64,000 bases of DNA from Pseudomonadota bacterium (GTDB lineage Bacteria; Pseudomonadota; Alphaproteobacteria; Caulobacterales; Aquidulcibacteraceae): NCBI GenBank assembly GCA_020161405.1, contig JAIUOD010000003.1:62001-126000 (forward strand). Direction: 5' to 3'. Positions 1-8,567 of the stretch are shown in pieces. The position numbers were made by a program, and so were the translations under genes. The notes beneath the pieces were generated by a model that did no database searches, was not told where the DNA came from, and saw only the letters and a program-made list of their open reading frames with translations. Numbering within the stretch: the stretch's first letter is position 1; every line of letters begins with the position of its first letter.

Positions 1-510
1 GTTATCTTTTATAAGGATTGCATCATCAAGGCCAAAGCGGTGATTGGTCCCACCGCCATTTCTTACGGCCTGTTTTTCAAGGGCGCGAAGGCCAGGGGTG
101 GTTTTGCGTGTATCGGTAATTTTGGCATTTGTGCCATATATTTCAGAAACGAATTTGGCGGTCAAAGTTGCAATGCCCGACATACGCCCAATGAAATTAA
201 GCATTGTACGCTCTGCCATTAAAAGGCTTCTGGCATTGCCCGAAACTTTGGCAACAATATCACCCTTTTTTACGCGCTCACCATCATCAAGAAGTATTTC
301 TAAACGTGCATTCTTATCAATCAATTCAAGTGCCAAAAGCGCAGGTTGCAGGCCTGAAATCACACCTTCATCACGCGCGCGCATCACCCATGTGGCAGTG
401 TTTTTAGGTGGAATGCATGCCATGGCACTAATATCACCCGCCCGCCCAAAATCTTCATTTAGGGCGATTTTTACGATATTCTCGAAGGTGGAAATTGGAA
501 GTTTGCTCAT
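1..510 (-). CDS. nadC: Quinolinate phosphoribosyltransferase (nicotinate-nucleotide pyrophosphorylase), 3' part missing
   Basis: Converts quinolinate and PRPP to nicotinate mononucleotide, the third step of de novo NAD synthesis. The first 170 codons are in the window; the family is about 280 residues, so roughly 40% lies off the left edge. Visible family motifs are TRKTTPGLR at residues 134-142, GGGTNHRFGL at 152-161 and LIKDN at 166-170, which form the phosphoribosyl and quinolinate site. The ATG at 510 overlaps the nadB stop in an ATGA arrangement, so translation is probably coupled to nadB. Last gene seen of the nadA-nadB-nadC operon. Identification is secure; only the truncation at the edge limits it. 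Confidence 0.95.
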   Translation of the reverse strand, partial: MSKLPISTFENIVKIALNEDFGRAGDISAMACIPPKNTATWVMRARDEGVISGLQPALLALELIDKNARLEILLDDGERVKKGDIVAKVSGNARSLLMAERTMLNFIGRMSGIATLTAKFVSEIYGTNAKITDTRKTTPGLRALEKQAVRNGGGTNHRFGLDDAILIKDN

Positions 511-1982
511 AATTTTAAAAACGTATGTTGGGGTGTTTCATTGGTTTGGGTGAAATCAGTGCGGCAATGTCCGCCACGGCTTTCATGGCGATTAATTGCG
601 CCCAATGTGATTAATTTGGCGCTTACTAATTCATTGCAATTTTTTTCGCTTTTTTCAAGTTCTTCAATTAATTCAAGATTTTTATTAAGGCCATTTGCAT
701 CACGCAAAACCCCGATGTTTTCACTCATAGAAAGGCGCAATTTTTGCAAATTATCATGCGAAAGCGGGGCATAGGTTTTGGCATCGCAATTTTCCTTGGC
801 CTTAATTTCACGATTTGAAAGATTAATTGCCACACGTTCGGCAAAAACCACAGCCTCTAATAATGAATTAGATGCAAGGCGGTTCGCACCATGAACACCC
901 GTTGAAGCGCATTCACCAATCGCACAAAGTCCATCAAGTGTGGTATTGCCCCATAAATCCGTAAGAATACCGCCCATGTGATAATGTTCAGCAGGAGCAA
1001 CAGGTATCATTTGGGTGCGCGGGTCAATCCCCGAATCCATACAGCTTGCAAAAATGGTTGGGAAATGTTCGGGGAAATGATTTCCAATTGCCTTGGTCGC
1101 GTCAAGATATGCACCACGCCCAGATTGATTTTCCGCAAAAACCGCGCGCGCAACAATATCACGTGGTGCAAGGTCTTTTAATTCATGGTATTTTTCCATG
1201 AAAGGTGTGCCATCTTGATTACGCAAAATCGCGCCATCGCCACGTAAAGCCTCACTGGCCAAAGGGGCGGGGTCTTTGCCAATATTTATTGAAGTTGGGT
1301 GAAATTGAACAAATTCAGGGTCACGGATTAATGCCCCCGCTTTTGCCGCCATTCCCAAACCTTGCCCGCGCGCTTCAATTGGGTTGGTGGTAACCTTATA
1401 AAGCCCGCCAATCCCACCAGTTGCAAGAATTGTATAGGCCGCATCAATGCGAACGGGGCCGTTTGAATTGGCGCATAATGCCCCGCCAATTTGCCCATTT
1501 GCATTTTGTAAAAGTGCCAAAGCCCAATGATTTTCAAGAATTTCAATATGCTCTGCCGCTTGCGCCTTGGCGATTAATGAGCGCATAATTTCGCGCCCCG
1601 CCAAATCACCCGCTACCCGTGCAACGCGTGCTTTTGAATGGGCAGCTTCTAGTGATAATTCTAAATTACCATTTTCATCCTTATCGAATGGAACGCCATA
1701 TTCAAGTAAATCACGAATTCTATCGGGGCCATGTTTGGCAATTAAAAGCGCGGCGGTTTCGTCAACCAAACCCGCGCCCGCCGCAATTGTATCTTGGGCA
1801 TGAAGTTCGGATGTGTCAGACTTTGATAAAGCCGCAGCCATACCACCTTGCGCCCATGCGGATGATGCGCCTTTGCCAATTGGTGATTGTGATAAAACCA
1901 AAACTTTTCGCGGCGCAAGTTTTAGTGCCAAAAAAAGCCCCGCAAGACCTGCGCCAATGATTAAAACTCTATCATTAGCCAT
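507..1982 (-). CDS. nadB: L-aspartate oxidase
   Basis: FAD-dependent oxidase making iminoaspartate from L-aspartate, the first step of de novo NAD synthesis, in the cytosol. The 491-residue product has the dinucleotide-binding GAGLAGLF at residues 10-17, the substrate region SSAWAQGGMAAAL near 40, a GANRLASNSLLEAVVF segment that contacts FAD, and the C-terminal ESRGGHCRTDF at 467-477 with the conserved His and Arg. It is shorter than E. coli NadB (540) mostly at the C terminus, which is common in alphaproteobacteria. Its ATG overlaps the nadA stop by one base (TAATG) and its stop overlaps the nadC start, so the three genes form one coupled operon. Confidence 0.97.
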   Translation of the reverse strand: MANDRVLIIGAGLAGLFLALKLAPRKVLVLSQSPIGKGASSAWAQGGMAAALSKSDTSELHAQDTIAAGAGLVDETAALLIAKHGPDRIRDLLEYGVPFDKDENGNLELSLEAAHSKARVARVAGDLAGREIMRSLIAKAQAAEHIEILENHWALALLQNANGQIGGALCANSNGPVRIDAAYTILATGGIGGLYKVTTNPIEARGQGLGMAAKAGALIRDPEFVQFHPTSINIGKDPAPLASEALRGDGAILRNQDGTPFMEKYHELKDLAPRDIVARAVFAENQSGRGAYLDATKAIGNHFPEHFPTIFASCMDSGIDPRTQMIPVAPAEHYHMGGILTDLWGNTTLDGLCAIGECASTGVHGANRLASNSLLEAVVFAERVAINLSNREIKAKENCDAKTYAPLSHDNLQKLRLSMSENIGVLRDANGLNKNLELIEELEKSEKNCNELVSAKLITLGAINRHESRGGHCRTDFTQTNETPQHTFLKL

Positions 1983-3103
1983 TAGGCGCTAACCAATTCA
2001 AATGTATCGGGAACAATGGCTTTTACATCATAAACATTTGCATTACGTGGTGGCAGCGCGAGCATGGCATCAACCGCTGCGCGTGCTTTAACAATCATGT
2101 CAGGGTCAACATCAACTTCGTATTTTTCATCGCGCAAGCATTCATAGATTGCTTTTAGTGATATACGTTTCATGTGCGGGCAAAGATTACATGGGCGGAT
2201 AAATTCAACTTCTGGGTTTTCAATCGCCACATTATCGGACATCGAGCATTCAGTTATCAAAACCACTTGTTTTGGTTTTTGTGTGAATACAAAATCATTC
2301 ATAGCGCCTGTTGAACCTGCAAAATCCGCCTCACGAACTACATCATTCGGGCATTCAGGGTGGGCAAGAACCACGATGCCAGGGTAGGCGGCACGCAATT
2401 CTTTGACATCATCGCCAGTGAATAATTCATGCACCTCACACGCGCCTTTCCATGCAATGATTTTGATTTCGGTTTGCGCAGAAACATTGCGCGCCAAATA
2501 TTCATCGGGTACCATAATAACACGATCAACGCCCCATTGTTTGGCGATTTCCTCAACCACTTGCACGGCATTTGATGAAGTACAGCAAATATCAGATTCC
2601 GCCTTAACATCGGCGGTGGTGTTAACATAAGTTACCACAGGAAGCCCCGGATATTTTTGCTTAATAAGCGCCACATCACGTCCAGTAATTCCAGACGCCA
2701 ATGAACAGCCAGCGCGTAAATCAGGGATAAGAACCTTCTTATCAGGGCATAATATTTTTGAAGTTTCAGCCATAAAATGCACGCCGCATTGAACAATCAG
2801 GCTTTGCGGTACTTTTTGTGCTTGGCGCGCTAGATAAAGTGAATCACCGCGAAAATCAGAGATGCAATGGAAAATATCGGCGGTCATATAATTATGCGCC
2901 AAAATTACCGCATCTTTTTCCTTCTTTAATCGGTTAATTGCGGCAATATAAGGCGCATGAATTACAAATTCATCATAAGGCATAACATGCTTTACGCCTT
3001 CATATAAATGGTCAGTTTCCGCCTTTACTTGCGGGTCAATTTTCAAAAGCTCAGCATCTTTTTTATTAGCTGAAATATCAATTTCACATGCTTCAAATTT
3101 CAT
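1982..3103 (-). CDS. nadA: Quinolinate synthase A
   Basis: 4Fe-4S enzyme condensing iminoaspartate with dihydroxyacetone phosphate to quinolinate. The 373-residue product is the longer form with an N-terminal extension. Likely cluster ligands are Cys106 (QCGVHFMAET), Cys173 or Cys174 (CCTSSNAV) and Cys305 or Cys308 (CNLCPHMK). The ATG at 3103 follows AAAGGAG at good spacing. It is the first gene of nadA-nadB-nadC; the upstream region holds a phased direct repeat (3139-3155) that could be a regulatory site. No nadR, nrtR or niaR regulator gene is in the window. Confidence 0.97.
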   Translation of the reverse strand: MKFEACEIDISANKKDAELLKIDPQVKAETDHLYEGVKHVMPYDEFVIHAPYIAAINRLKKEKDAVILAHNYMTADIFHCISDFRGDSLYLARQAQKVPQSLIVQCGVHFMAETSKILCPDKKVLIPDLRAGCSLASGITGRDVALIKQKYPGLPVVTYVNTTADVKAESDICCTSSNAVQVVEEIAKQWGVDRVIMVPDEYLARNVSAQTEIKIIAWKGACEVHELFTGDDVKELRAAYPGIVVLAHPECPNDVVREADFAGSTGAMNDFVFTQKPKQVVLITECSMSDNVAIENPEVEFIRPCNLCPHMKRISLKAIYECLRDEKYEVDVDPDMIVKARAAVDAMLALPPRNANVYDVKAIVPDTFELVSA

Positions 3104-3138
3104 TTCGCTGCTCCTTTGAAAGGCGTGGTTTATATATC

Positions 3139-3155
3139 GCGATTAAGAGCGATTA
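3139..3155. promoter_or_regulatory. Phased direct repeat upstream of nadA
   Basis: GCGATTA occurs twice with a 3-base spacer (3139-3145 and 3149-3155), so the two copies sit 10 bases apart on the same face of the helix. The pair lies 36-52 bases upstream of the nadA start, where a promoter is expected. This is the layout of a binding site for a regulator that uses direct repeats, but the regulator is unknown and chance cannot be excluded. Confidence 0.3.
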
Positions 3156-3165
3156 TTTCAAGTTA

Positions 3166-3771
3166 TTATATTTCTTTTTGCAGGATATTGTATCTATCCA
3201 CCATAGCAATTTGCGCTTCTTTCGCGCTTAAAGGTTTAATATCTATTTCCAAACCTTCGGGTGGGGGGATGAAAAGATTGTCGGCTTCTTCGATGGAAAA
3301 TCCTGCTAAATTAACGGCTTCGAACCATGCGCAGATTCTGTCGGCTTTTTTGATTAGTTTTTTTAATGCTGGCGGGGTTTTGGGTAAAAGGCCAAAGCGC
3401 AAATGGATTGCACGTTCTAATTTATCTTCGAAAATTCGATAATCAATGCCAAGGGCGTTTTTAAACGGGCTTATCATATCGCCGATAACAAATTCGGGGG
3501 CATCATGCAAAAGCGCCATCATACGCTCTTGTGGTGTCAGATTGGGTTTTAAAAATGATGCAATTTGTTCAACAATTATTGAATGTTGGGCAACCGAAAA
3601 TGCATTATCGCCAATGGTTTGCCCATTCCAACGCGCAACCCGCGCAAGGCCATGTGCAATATCCTCAATTTCAATGTCAAGCGGTGAGGGGTCGATTAAA
3701 TCAAGCCTTCTGCCTGATAACATTCTTTGCCATGCGCGTGGCGATTGCGCTGTTTTAATTGTTTTTTTCAT
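3166..3771 (-). CDS. HD-domain phosphohydrolase, YfbR-like
   Basis: A 201-residue HD-superfamily metal-dependent phosphohydrolase. The metal ligands are visible in order: His63 (AQHS), His89-Asp90 (LLHDAPE) and Asp144 (KKADR). The HDAPE signature is shared with the YfbR/5'-deoxynucleotidase group and with uncharacterised alphaproteobacterial relatives, so the substrate is probably a nucleotide, though this is inference. The gene follows nadA divergently-upstream on the same strand, 62 bases from the nadA start, and could be read into the nad operon. An AGGA lies about 10 bases before the ATG. Confidence 0.8.
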   Translation of the reverse strand: MKKTIKTAQSPRAWQRMLSGRRLDLIDPSPLDIEIEDIAHGLARVARWNGQTIGDNAFSVAQHSIIVEQIASFLKPNLTPQERMMALLHDAPEFVIGDMISPFKNALGIDYRIFEDKLERAIHLRFGLLPKTPPALKKLIKKADRICAWFEAVNLAGFSIEEADNLFIPPPEGLEIDIKPLSAKEAQIAMVDRYNILQKEI

Positions 3772-3888
3772 TTATTTTTTGTCCTGCGACCAATTGTCTG
3801 AAACATTTTTTATGTGAAGTGTTATAATGTGCGCAAAATCAAATTCCATAGCTTTATAGATTTAAAGCTGTTGATAAGTGAGGGTGCA

Positions 3889-4716
3889 ATGACATATGGA
3901 GAATTTTTAGTACCGATAAGTGGTGGCGTGGATGACGCAAAAATTTTGCCACGTGTAGCAGCTTTTCATAAGGTTTTTCCAAATCCTGTAACTCTTTTTT
4001 ATGCTGAACCTGACCCATCCGATATGTTGGTTTGGTCGGCTGATGGAATGGTTTCAGGAATGAATGCAAACCTTGTTGAAACAATGAAAAAATCCACCCA
4101 AGAAGTTTGGGAAAAAATTGTTCAAGAAGCAGGGAAATATAGTGATTTTGCATTAGAGCGCGAGATAGGATTAATGGATTCTATTTTGCCAGAGCGTGCA
4201 GCATTATGCGATTTGATGGTTGTTTCTGATTATTGTGCATGTGGAAAATCAACAATCTCGCCGGCATTTGAAGAAGCATTAATGCATAATGGAATTCCTG
4301 CCTTGGTTTTGCATGACCGTGAGAAATTTGATTTTTCAAATATTGCAATCGCATGGGATGGTTCGCCCCAATCAGCGCGCGCAGTAAAGGCGGCAATGCC
4401 ATTTTTAAAAGCGGCAAAATACGTGACTATATTGCATGTTTTGGGTGGGCCAACACAATCAAAAACTTTGATAAAAGACCCAAATAAACTTAAAACGAAA
4501 CTTGCAAATCATGGCATAGCGGCCGAAGTTTTGGTTCAAGATGTAATCGGTAAAAGCGTTGGCGATACCCTTTTATCACTTGTAAACAAACTTGATGTCG
4601 AGCTTATGGTCGCGGGTGCTTATGGGCATTCAAGGGCGCGCGAATTTGTCTTTGGCGGTGTAACAAGATGTATGTTACGCTGTGAAGATGGGCCGCATTT
4701 AGTGATTTCACATTAA
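3889..4716 (+). CDS. Universal stress protein, two-lobe form
   Basis: A 275-residue cytosolic protein of the UspA superfamily. The C-terminal half carries the nucleotide-binding loop GAYGHSRAREFVFGGVTR, matching the G-2x-G-9x-G(S/T) pattern of ATP-binding Usp proteins; the N-terminal half looks like a second, degenerate Usp lobe. The ATG at 3889 was chosen over an in-frame ATG 75 bases upstream because it follows GTGAGGG and matches the family start (MTYGEFLVPISGG). Followed 39 bases later by an unknown 122-residue gene on the same strand, probably co-transcribed. Role beyond stress tolerance cannot be said. Confidence 0.85.
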   Translation: MTYGEFLVPISGGVDDAKILPRVAAFHKVFPNPVTLFYAEPDPSDMLVWSADGMVSGMNANLVETMKKSTQEVWEKIVQEAGKYSDFALEREIGLMDSILPERAALCDLMVVSDYCACGKSTISPAFEEALMHNGIPALVLHDREKFDFSNIAIAWDGSPQSARAVKAAMPFLKAAKYVTILHVLGGPTQSKTLIKDPNKLKTKLANHGIAAEVLVQDVIGKSVGDTLLSLVNKLDVELMVAGAYGHSRAREFVFGGVTRCMLRCEDGPHLVISH

Positions 4717-4755
4717 TAGTAATTTCAAATTAATCATACAAGAAGGAAAAATAAT

Positions 4756-5124
4756 ATGAGCGCTTTAACACGTGTAGTTCTTCAACTTGGGCGTAACCCT
4801 GATGCGGGCTTCCCTGATGGTGACCGTCATCAAGGCTATATTTTAAATGCCCCAATTGGCGCTGATGGCAAATTGGATGTTGAACTTTGGAAAAAATACA
4901 AAAATGATTGCAAAGTTATTCGCTATGGCAATGAAGATGACACAGCCGATGGCCTTTTGGCGCATCGCGGCGACAAATGGTATTTTGAATATGATGAAGC
5001 CAAAGAAGGCCCAGATGAAAACCTATATCACCTTGGCGATCACCGCCTTTGGGTTGCAGATTATGTTACAATCCATTCAAAAGATGGCAAATCACTTATT
5101 TATGTAGTTTCTGAAACTAATTAA
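4756..5124 (+). CDS. Conserved hypothetical protein, 122 residues
   Basis: Not recognised as a named family. The product is soluble, acidic, rich in aromatic residues, without signal peptide or membrane segment. It starts MSALTRVVLQLGRNPDAG and contains the segments DGDRHQGYILNAPIG and HLGDHRLWVADYVTIH. An AAGGAA sits 7 bases before the ATG. It lies directly downstream of the universal stress gene and probably shares its transcript, which hints at a stress-linked role; that is inference only. Confidence 0.75.
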   Translation: MSALTRVVLQLGRNPDAGFPDGDRHQGYILNAPIGADGKLDVELWKKYKNDCKVIRYGNEDDTADGLLAHRGDKWYFEYDEAKEGPDENLYHLGDHRLWVADYVTIHSKDGKSLIYVVSETN

Positions 5125-5160
5125 ATAAAATCAGGTGCGTAGGAGTCAATTTTTGCGCTA

Positions 5161-5673
5161 TTATAATTCATATTTATAATAGCGCACAATTTTGCCTTCG
5201 CTTATTTGCCTGTCTTTGATTTCTTCGAAACCAAGGGCAAGGTGGAATTCGTGTGAAATATCATTAGGTGGTTCCACATTCACTTCGCATAGGATTGATT
5301 GCACACCTGCTTCTTCGGCAAGTTCGAAAAGGCATTCATAAAGCGAAGTGCCAATTCCCATTCCTTGTTCGGCTTTTTTTACAATAATTCTATCAAGATA
5401 TATAAAGTTTTCGAAATTTTCTTTTAGATAGGTGAAGTGCACACCATCATATTTTGAATCTTCATCATAGGCCAAAAAGAATGCAATATCTGGCGAAATT
5501 GCAATTGCTGCAAAAGCCTCTGAAATCATGAATTCAAGGCGTTCTATATCAAGTTTAGAGCATTCTTTGGCAAATTGATTATTCAAATGCAGAATTTTTT
5601 TAATTTGCGAATTTGAAGTATCTTGTAAATCTATTAAATCAATTGGCGCATCAGTGCGCTTAATTTTTGCCAT
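5161..5673 (-). CDS. GNAT-family N-acetyltransferase
   Basis: A 170-residue GCN5-related acetyltransferase. The acetyl-CoA loop reads RIIVKKAEQGMGIGTSLYE, close to the Q/RxxGxG/A motif A, and the C-terminal part HLALGFEEI is motif B. Substrate unknown. The ATG follows AAGGG at good spacing. It is 11 bases downstream of the membrane protein gene at 5685-6182 and is very likely read from the promoter at 6207-6234. Confidence 0.8.
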   Translation of the reverse strand: MAKIKRTDAPIDLIDLQDTSNSQIKKILHLNNQFAKECSKLDIERLEFMISEAFAAIAISPDIAFFLAYDEDSKYDGVHFTYLKENFENFIYLDRIIVKKAEQGMGIGTSLYECLFELAEEAGVQSILCEVNVEPPNDISHEFHLALGFEEIKDRQISEGKIVRYYKYEL

Positions 5674-5684
5674 TTTTAGCCCTT

Positions 5685-6182
5685 TTATTTTTGCTTATCT
5701 GCTTTTGCTAACGGGTTGTAAATCGATAATATCAGACCAATTAACAAAAGTGCAATTAGTGATAGGTTTATAATTGCCGCAGTTGATAATGGTGTTCCTG
5801 TTATAAACTTTTCAAAAATTCGCATTAATGCGGGTGCTTCGCGAATAAAATTTTCACAAAGATAAATAACGAACATTATTGGTATGGCGGCACGGTATTT
5901 TAACATGATTAAAATGCTTAAACAGCTAAGAATAAGCATATCAAGACCCCAAGATTGCGCCATTGAAATTATGGTTTTGCTTGCTTCAATTGGGTAAGTG
6001 TCAAGTGGAATACCGTCTATATGGGATAAAATATATTCGGTTTTTACAAAGGGGTTGAAGCCGCCAATATTTATTCCCATCAATAATTTTACAATTGTGA
6101 TTATTGCAAGTATCGCAATTGCGATTTTTGAACCATTGTAATTATTGTCTATATTTTTGGGCAAAATAGGGTTTATCATCAT
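5685..6182 (-). CDS. Small multi-pass membrane protein, unknown
   Basis: A 165-residue hydrophobic protein with about four predicted transmembrane stretches (IAIAILAIITIVKLLMG; MLILSCLSILIML; AIPIMFVIYLCENFI; IINLSLIALLLIGLILS). No family recognised. Two consecutive ATG codons start the frame behind AAGGATT; either may be used. First gene of a two-gene unit with the GNAT acetyltransferase. A near-consensus promoter with a dyad in its spacer lies 25 bases upstream, so the pair looks regulated by a repressor. Confidence 0.7.
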   Translation of the reverse strand: MMINPILPKNIDNNYNGSKIAIAILAIITIVKLLMGINIGGFNPFVKTEYILSHIDGIPLDTYPIEASKTIISMAQSWGLDMLILSCLSILIMLKYRAAIPIMFVIYLCENFIREAPALMRIFEKFITGTPLSTAAIINLSLIALLLIGLILSIYNPLAKADKQK

Positions 6183-6206
6183 GCAATCCTTATTAATGCA
6201 TGGTGT

Positions 6207-6234
6207 ATTATCACACTAACACATCTAGTGTCAA
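6207..6234 (-). promoter_or_regulatory. Promoter with operator-like dyad, drives 6182-5161
   Basis: On the minus strand TTGACA (6234-6229) is followed after 16 bases by GATAAT (6212-6207), a near-consensus sigma-70 promoter. The spacer is occupied by the inverted repeat ACACTA-N7-TAGTGT (6213-6231). A dyad between -35 and -10 is a classic repressor position. Transcription would begin near 6200 and read the membrane protein and GNAT genes. The promoter begins 8 bases after the queF stop, so the pair is independent of queF. Confidence 0.65.
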
Positions 6235-6241
6235 TTATAAG

Positions 6242-6712
6242 CTAACCGCGCCCGCGATAGGTTGGAACACCTTGTTCAGGTATCCATGTTCCTTCTGGTG
6301 CATTTCCAGTTTGCCAGAATACATCAATCGGAATTCCGCCGCGTGGATACCAATAACCACCAATCCTAAGCCAAACAGGTTCAAGCAATTCTACAAGGCG
6401 CTTTGCGATGTAAATTGTGCAATCTTCATGGAATGCACCATGGTTACGAAATGATGTTAAGAAAAGTTTCAAAGATTTTGATTCAACAAGATATTTACCC
6501 GGCACATAATCAATAACAATATGCGCAAAATCAGGCTGTCCAGTTACAGGGCAAAGGGAAGTGAATTCAGGTGCAGTAAAGCGCGCAACATAATTTGTGC
6601 CGTCATGCGGGTTGGAAACACGTTCCAAAATCGCGGTTTCAGGTGAATCATAACCCGAAACCATTTTTCCAAGGCTTTCAAGGTTTGAATATATATTTTT
6701 ATTATCAGTCAT
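6242..6712 (-). CDS. queF: NADPH-dependent 7-cyano-7-deazaguanine reductase
   Basis: Reduces preQ0 to preQ1 in queuosine synthesis. The product is 156 residues from the ATG at 6712, the size of the unimodular (short) QueF class. Key residues are Cys54 ([10 protein letters not shown]), which forms the thioimide, Asp61 (QPDFAH), and the Glu77 of ESKSLKLF that marks NADPH binding. An in-frame TTG 27 bases upstream would add nine residues but they do not match the family. No preQ1 riboswitch is seen in front. No other queuosine gene is in the window. Confidence 0.95.
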   Translation of the reverse strand: MTDNKNIYSNLESLGKMVSGYDSPETAILERVSNPHDGTNYVARFTAPEFTSLCPVTGQPDFAHIVIDYVPGKYLVESKSLKLFLTSFRNHGAFHEDCTIYIAKRLVELLEPVWLRIGGYWYPRGGIPIDVFWQTGNAPEGTWIPEQGVPTYRGRG

Positions 6713-6933
6713 TTTTTGTAAATAACAAATTTCGCGCAAAAAAGCAGCATGTTTCGCACTATTTATGCAATATTCATACAGTTTACCGCAAATTTGTAAT
6801 GCAAAGACAGTTGCAGAATTGAAATTTTGCCCTTAGCGTGTGCTTCAATGGAATGGTGCTATTTTGGCCCCATTGCGGATAATAATAGACTCTAATTGTC
6901 ATAACCAACCATTAAGAGGCTGGAGGGATTATA

Positions 6934-8475
6934 ATGAAAAACTGGCGGATTAAGCCATTAGATGCAATTCTTGCAACGGCGCAAAAGAAATCTTTGCATC
7001 GTTCACTTGGCGCGTTTCAATTAACAATGTTGGGTATCGGTGCGGTAATTGGCACGGGTATTTTCGTACTAACTGCAGAAGCAGCGCAAAAAGCAGGGCC
7101 AGGCATGATCTGGTCTTTTGTTATTGCAGGTGTTGTTTGTGCGGTTGCTGCACTTTGCTATTCAGAGCTTGCGGCAATGGTTCCAGTTTCTGGGTCGGCA
7201 TATACTTATACTTATGCTGTTTTGGGCGAATTACTTGCTTGGATGGTTGGCTGGGCGCTTGTGCTTGAATATGCGGTTGCAGCGGGCGCGGTGTCAGTTG
7301 GGTGGTCAGGCTATTTTGTTGGCCTTTTAGAACATCAATTGCATATTACAATTCCACATGCATTGGCTGTTGGGCCAAATGATGGCGGTATTATCAATTT
7401 ACCCGCAATGATTATTGCCGGCCTTGTAACTTGGCTTTTGGTAATTGGTACAACTGAAAGTGCGACTGTAAATGCTATTTTGGTTGCAGTTAAAGTTTCT
7501 GCTTTGACGCTTTTCATCTTCTTATCTTATAAAGTTATTTTGGCGGATCCTGCGACTGCATCAATGAATTTTAATCCTATGTATCCTTTGGGTATTGGTG
7601 GGGTTTCTGCGGCAGCAGCGTCAATATTCTTTGCCTATGTAGGCTTTGATGCGGTTTCAACTGCGGCAGAGGAAACAAAAAATCCACAAGTTAATATGCC
7701 AATCGGCCTTATTGGTTCGCTTGCAATCTGTACCGTTTTCTACATGCTTGTTGCTGGTGGCGTTATTGGTACAGTTGGCGCGCAACCAATGATGATTGAT
7801 GCAACCCATGGCTATGCCCCTGGCTCAAAAGAATTGGCGGCGGCTTGCGCAAATATCGGCGATAATGCGGTTGTTTGTTCAAAAGAAGCATTGGCTTGGA
7901 CGCTTCGCAAAGTTAATTTTGCAACAGCGGGTAATTTGGTTGGCCTAGCGGCAGGTATTGCATTGCCATCGGTTATTTTGATGATGATGTTCGGTCAAAC
8001 CCGTATCTTCTTTGTTATGAGCCGTGACGGTCTTTTGCCTGAAGTGTTTTCAAAAATTCACCCTAAATTTAAAACCCCTTATGTTATTACTATCTTAACT
8101 GGTTTTTTTGTTGCGATTTTTGCGGCCTTCTTCCCTGTTGGTGCATTGGCGGATATTTCAAATGCGGGAACATTGTTTGCATTCGCGATGGTTTCACTGG
8201 CTGTTATGATCCTTCGTAAAACTGATCCTAATCGCAAACGTCCTTTCAAAACTCCTTGGGTTTATATTGTTGCGCCGATTTCGATTATTGGTTGCGTATA
8301 TTTATTCTTTAAATTGTCATTCTACACATTAATGTTGTTTGTAGTTTGGGCAACGATTGGGCTTTTGGTTTATTTCCTTTATTCGAAAAATCATTCACAC
8401 GTTGGTAAAGGCCGTGTTGAAGTTCATGAAGAAGATGATGATGCGCCGCCAACATCTGTTCCACCGATTGAGTAG
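6934..8475 (+). CDS. APC-superfamily amino acid permease (cationic amino acid transporter type)
   Basis: A 513-residue inner-membrane transporter with about 12 membrane segments. The N-terminal consensus IGAVIGTGIFVLTAEAA in the first segment is the substrate-binding glycine-rich motif of APC permeases, and FFAYVGFDAVSTAAEET is the segment-6 signature typical of the YfnA/CAT group. It ends in a short acidic cytosolic tail. The ATG follows GGAGGG. Transcription is closed by a strong intrinsic terminator at 8500-8526. The exact substrate is not readable from sequence; members include cationic and branched amino acid carriers. Confidence 0.88.
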   Translation: MKNWRIKPLDAILATAQKKSLHRSLGAFQLTMLGIGAVIGTGIFVLTAEAAQKAGPGMIWSFVIAGVVCAVAALCYSELAAMVPVSGSAYTYTYAVLGELLAWMVGWALVLEYAVAAGAVSVGWSGYFVGLLEHQLHITIPHALAVGPNDGGIINLPAMIIAGLVTWLLVIGTTESATVNAILVAVKVSALTLFIFLSYKVILADPATASMNFNPMYPLGIGGVSAAAASIFFAYVGFDAVSTAAEETKNPQVNMPIGLIGSLAICTVFYMLVAGGVIGTVGAQPMMIDATHGYAPGSKELAAACANIGDNAVVCSKEALAWTLRKVNFATAGNLVGLAAGIALPSVILMMMFGQTRIFFVMSRDGLLPEVFSKIHPKFKTPYVITILTGFFVAIFAAFFPVGALADISNAGTLFAFAMVSLAVMILRKTDPNRKRPFKTPWVYIVAPISIIGCVYLFFKLSFYTLMLFVVWATIGLLVYFLYSKNHSHVGKGRVEVHEEDDDAPPTSVPPIE

Positions 8476-8499
8476 GATTTAAAACATTTTACAAGATTT

Positions 8500-8526
8500 G
8501 GCGGGCATTGTGCCCGCCATTTTTTT
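8500..8526 (+). terminator. Intrinsic terminator of the amino acid permease gene
   Basis: GGCGGGCA (8500-8507) pairs perfectly with TGCCCGCC (8511-8518) across a TTG loop, followed by ATTTTTTT. Located 25 bases after the permease stop. Confidence 0.9.
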
Positions 8527-8567
8527 GCCCTAAACCTTTATTATGAATGCGAATAAAGAGGCTTGTA

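Noticed and set aside
44..553. 169-residue plus-strand open frame opposite nadC
   Set aside because: Antisense to clear nadC motifs; the frame has no ribosome site or family resemblance and is a shadow of codon bias.
6713..6800. Possible preQ1 riboswitch before queF
   Set aside because: Neither the conserved stem nor the A-rich tail of preQ1 aptamers is seen in this leader.
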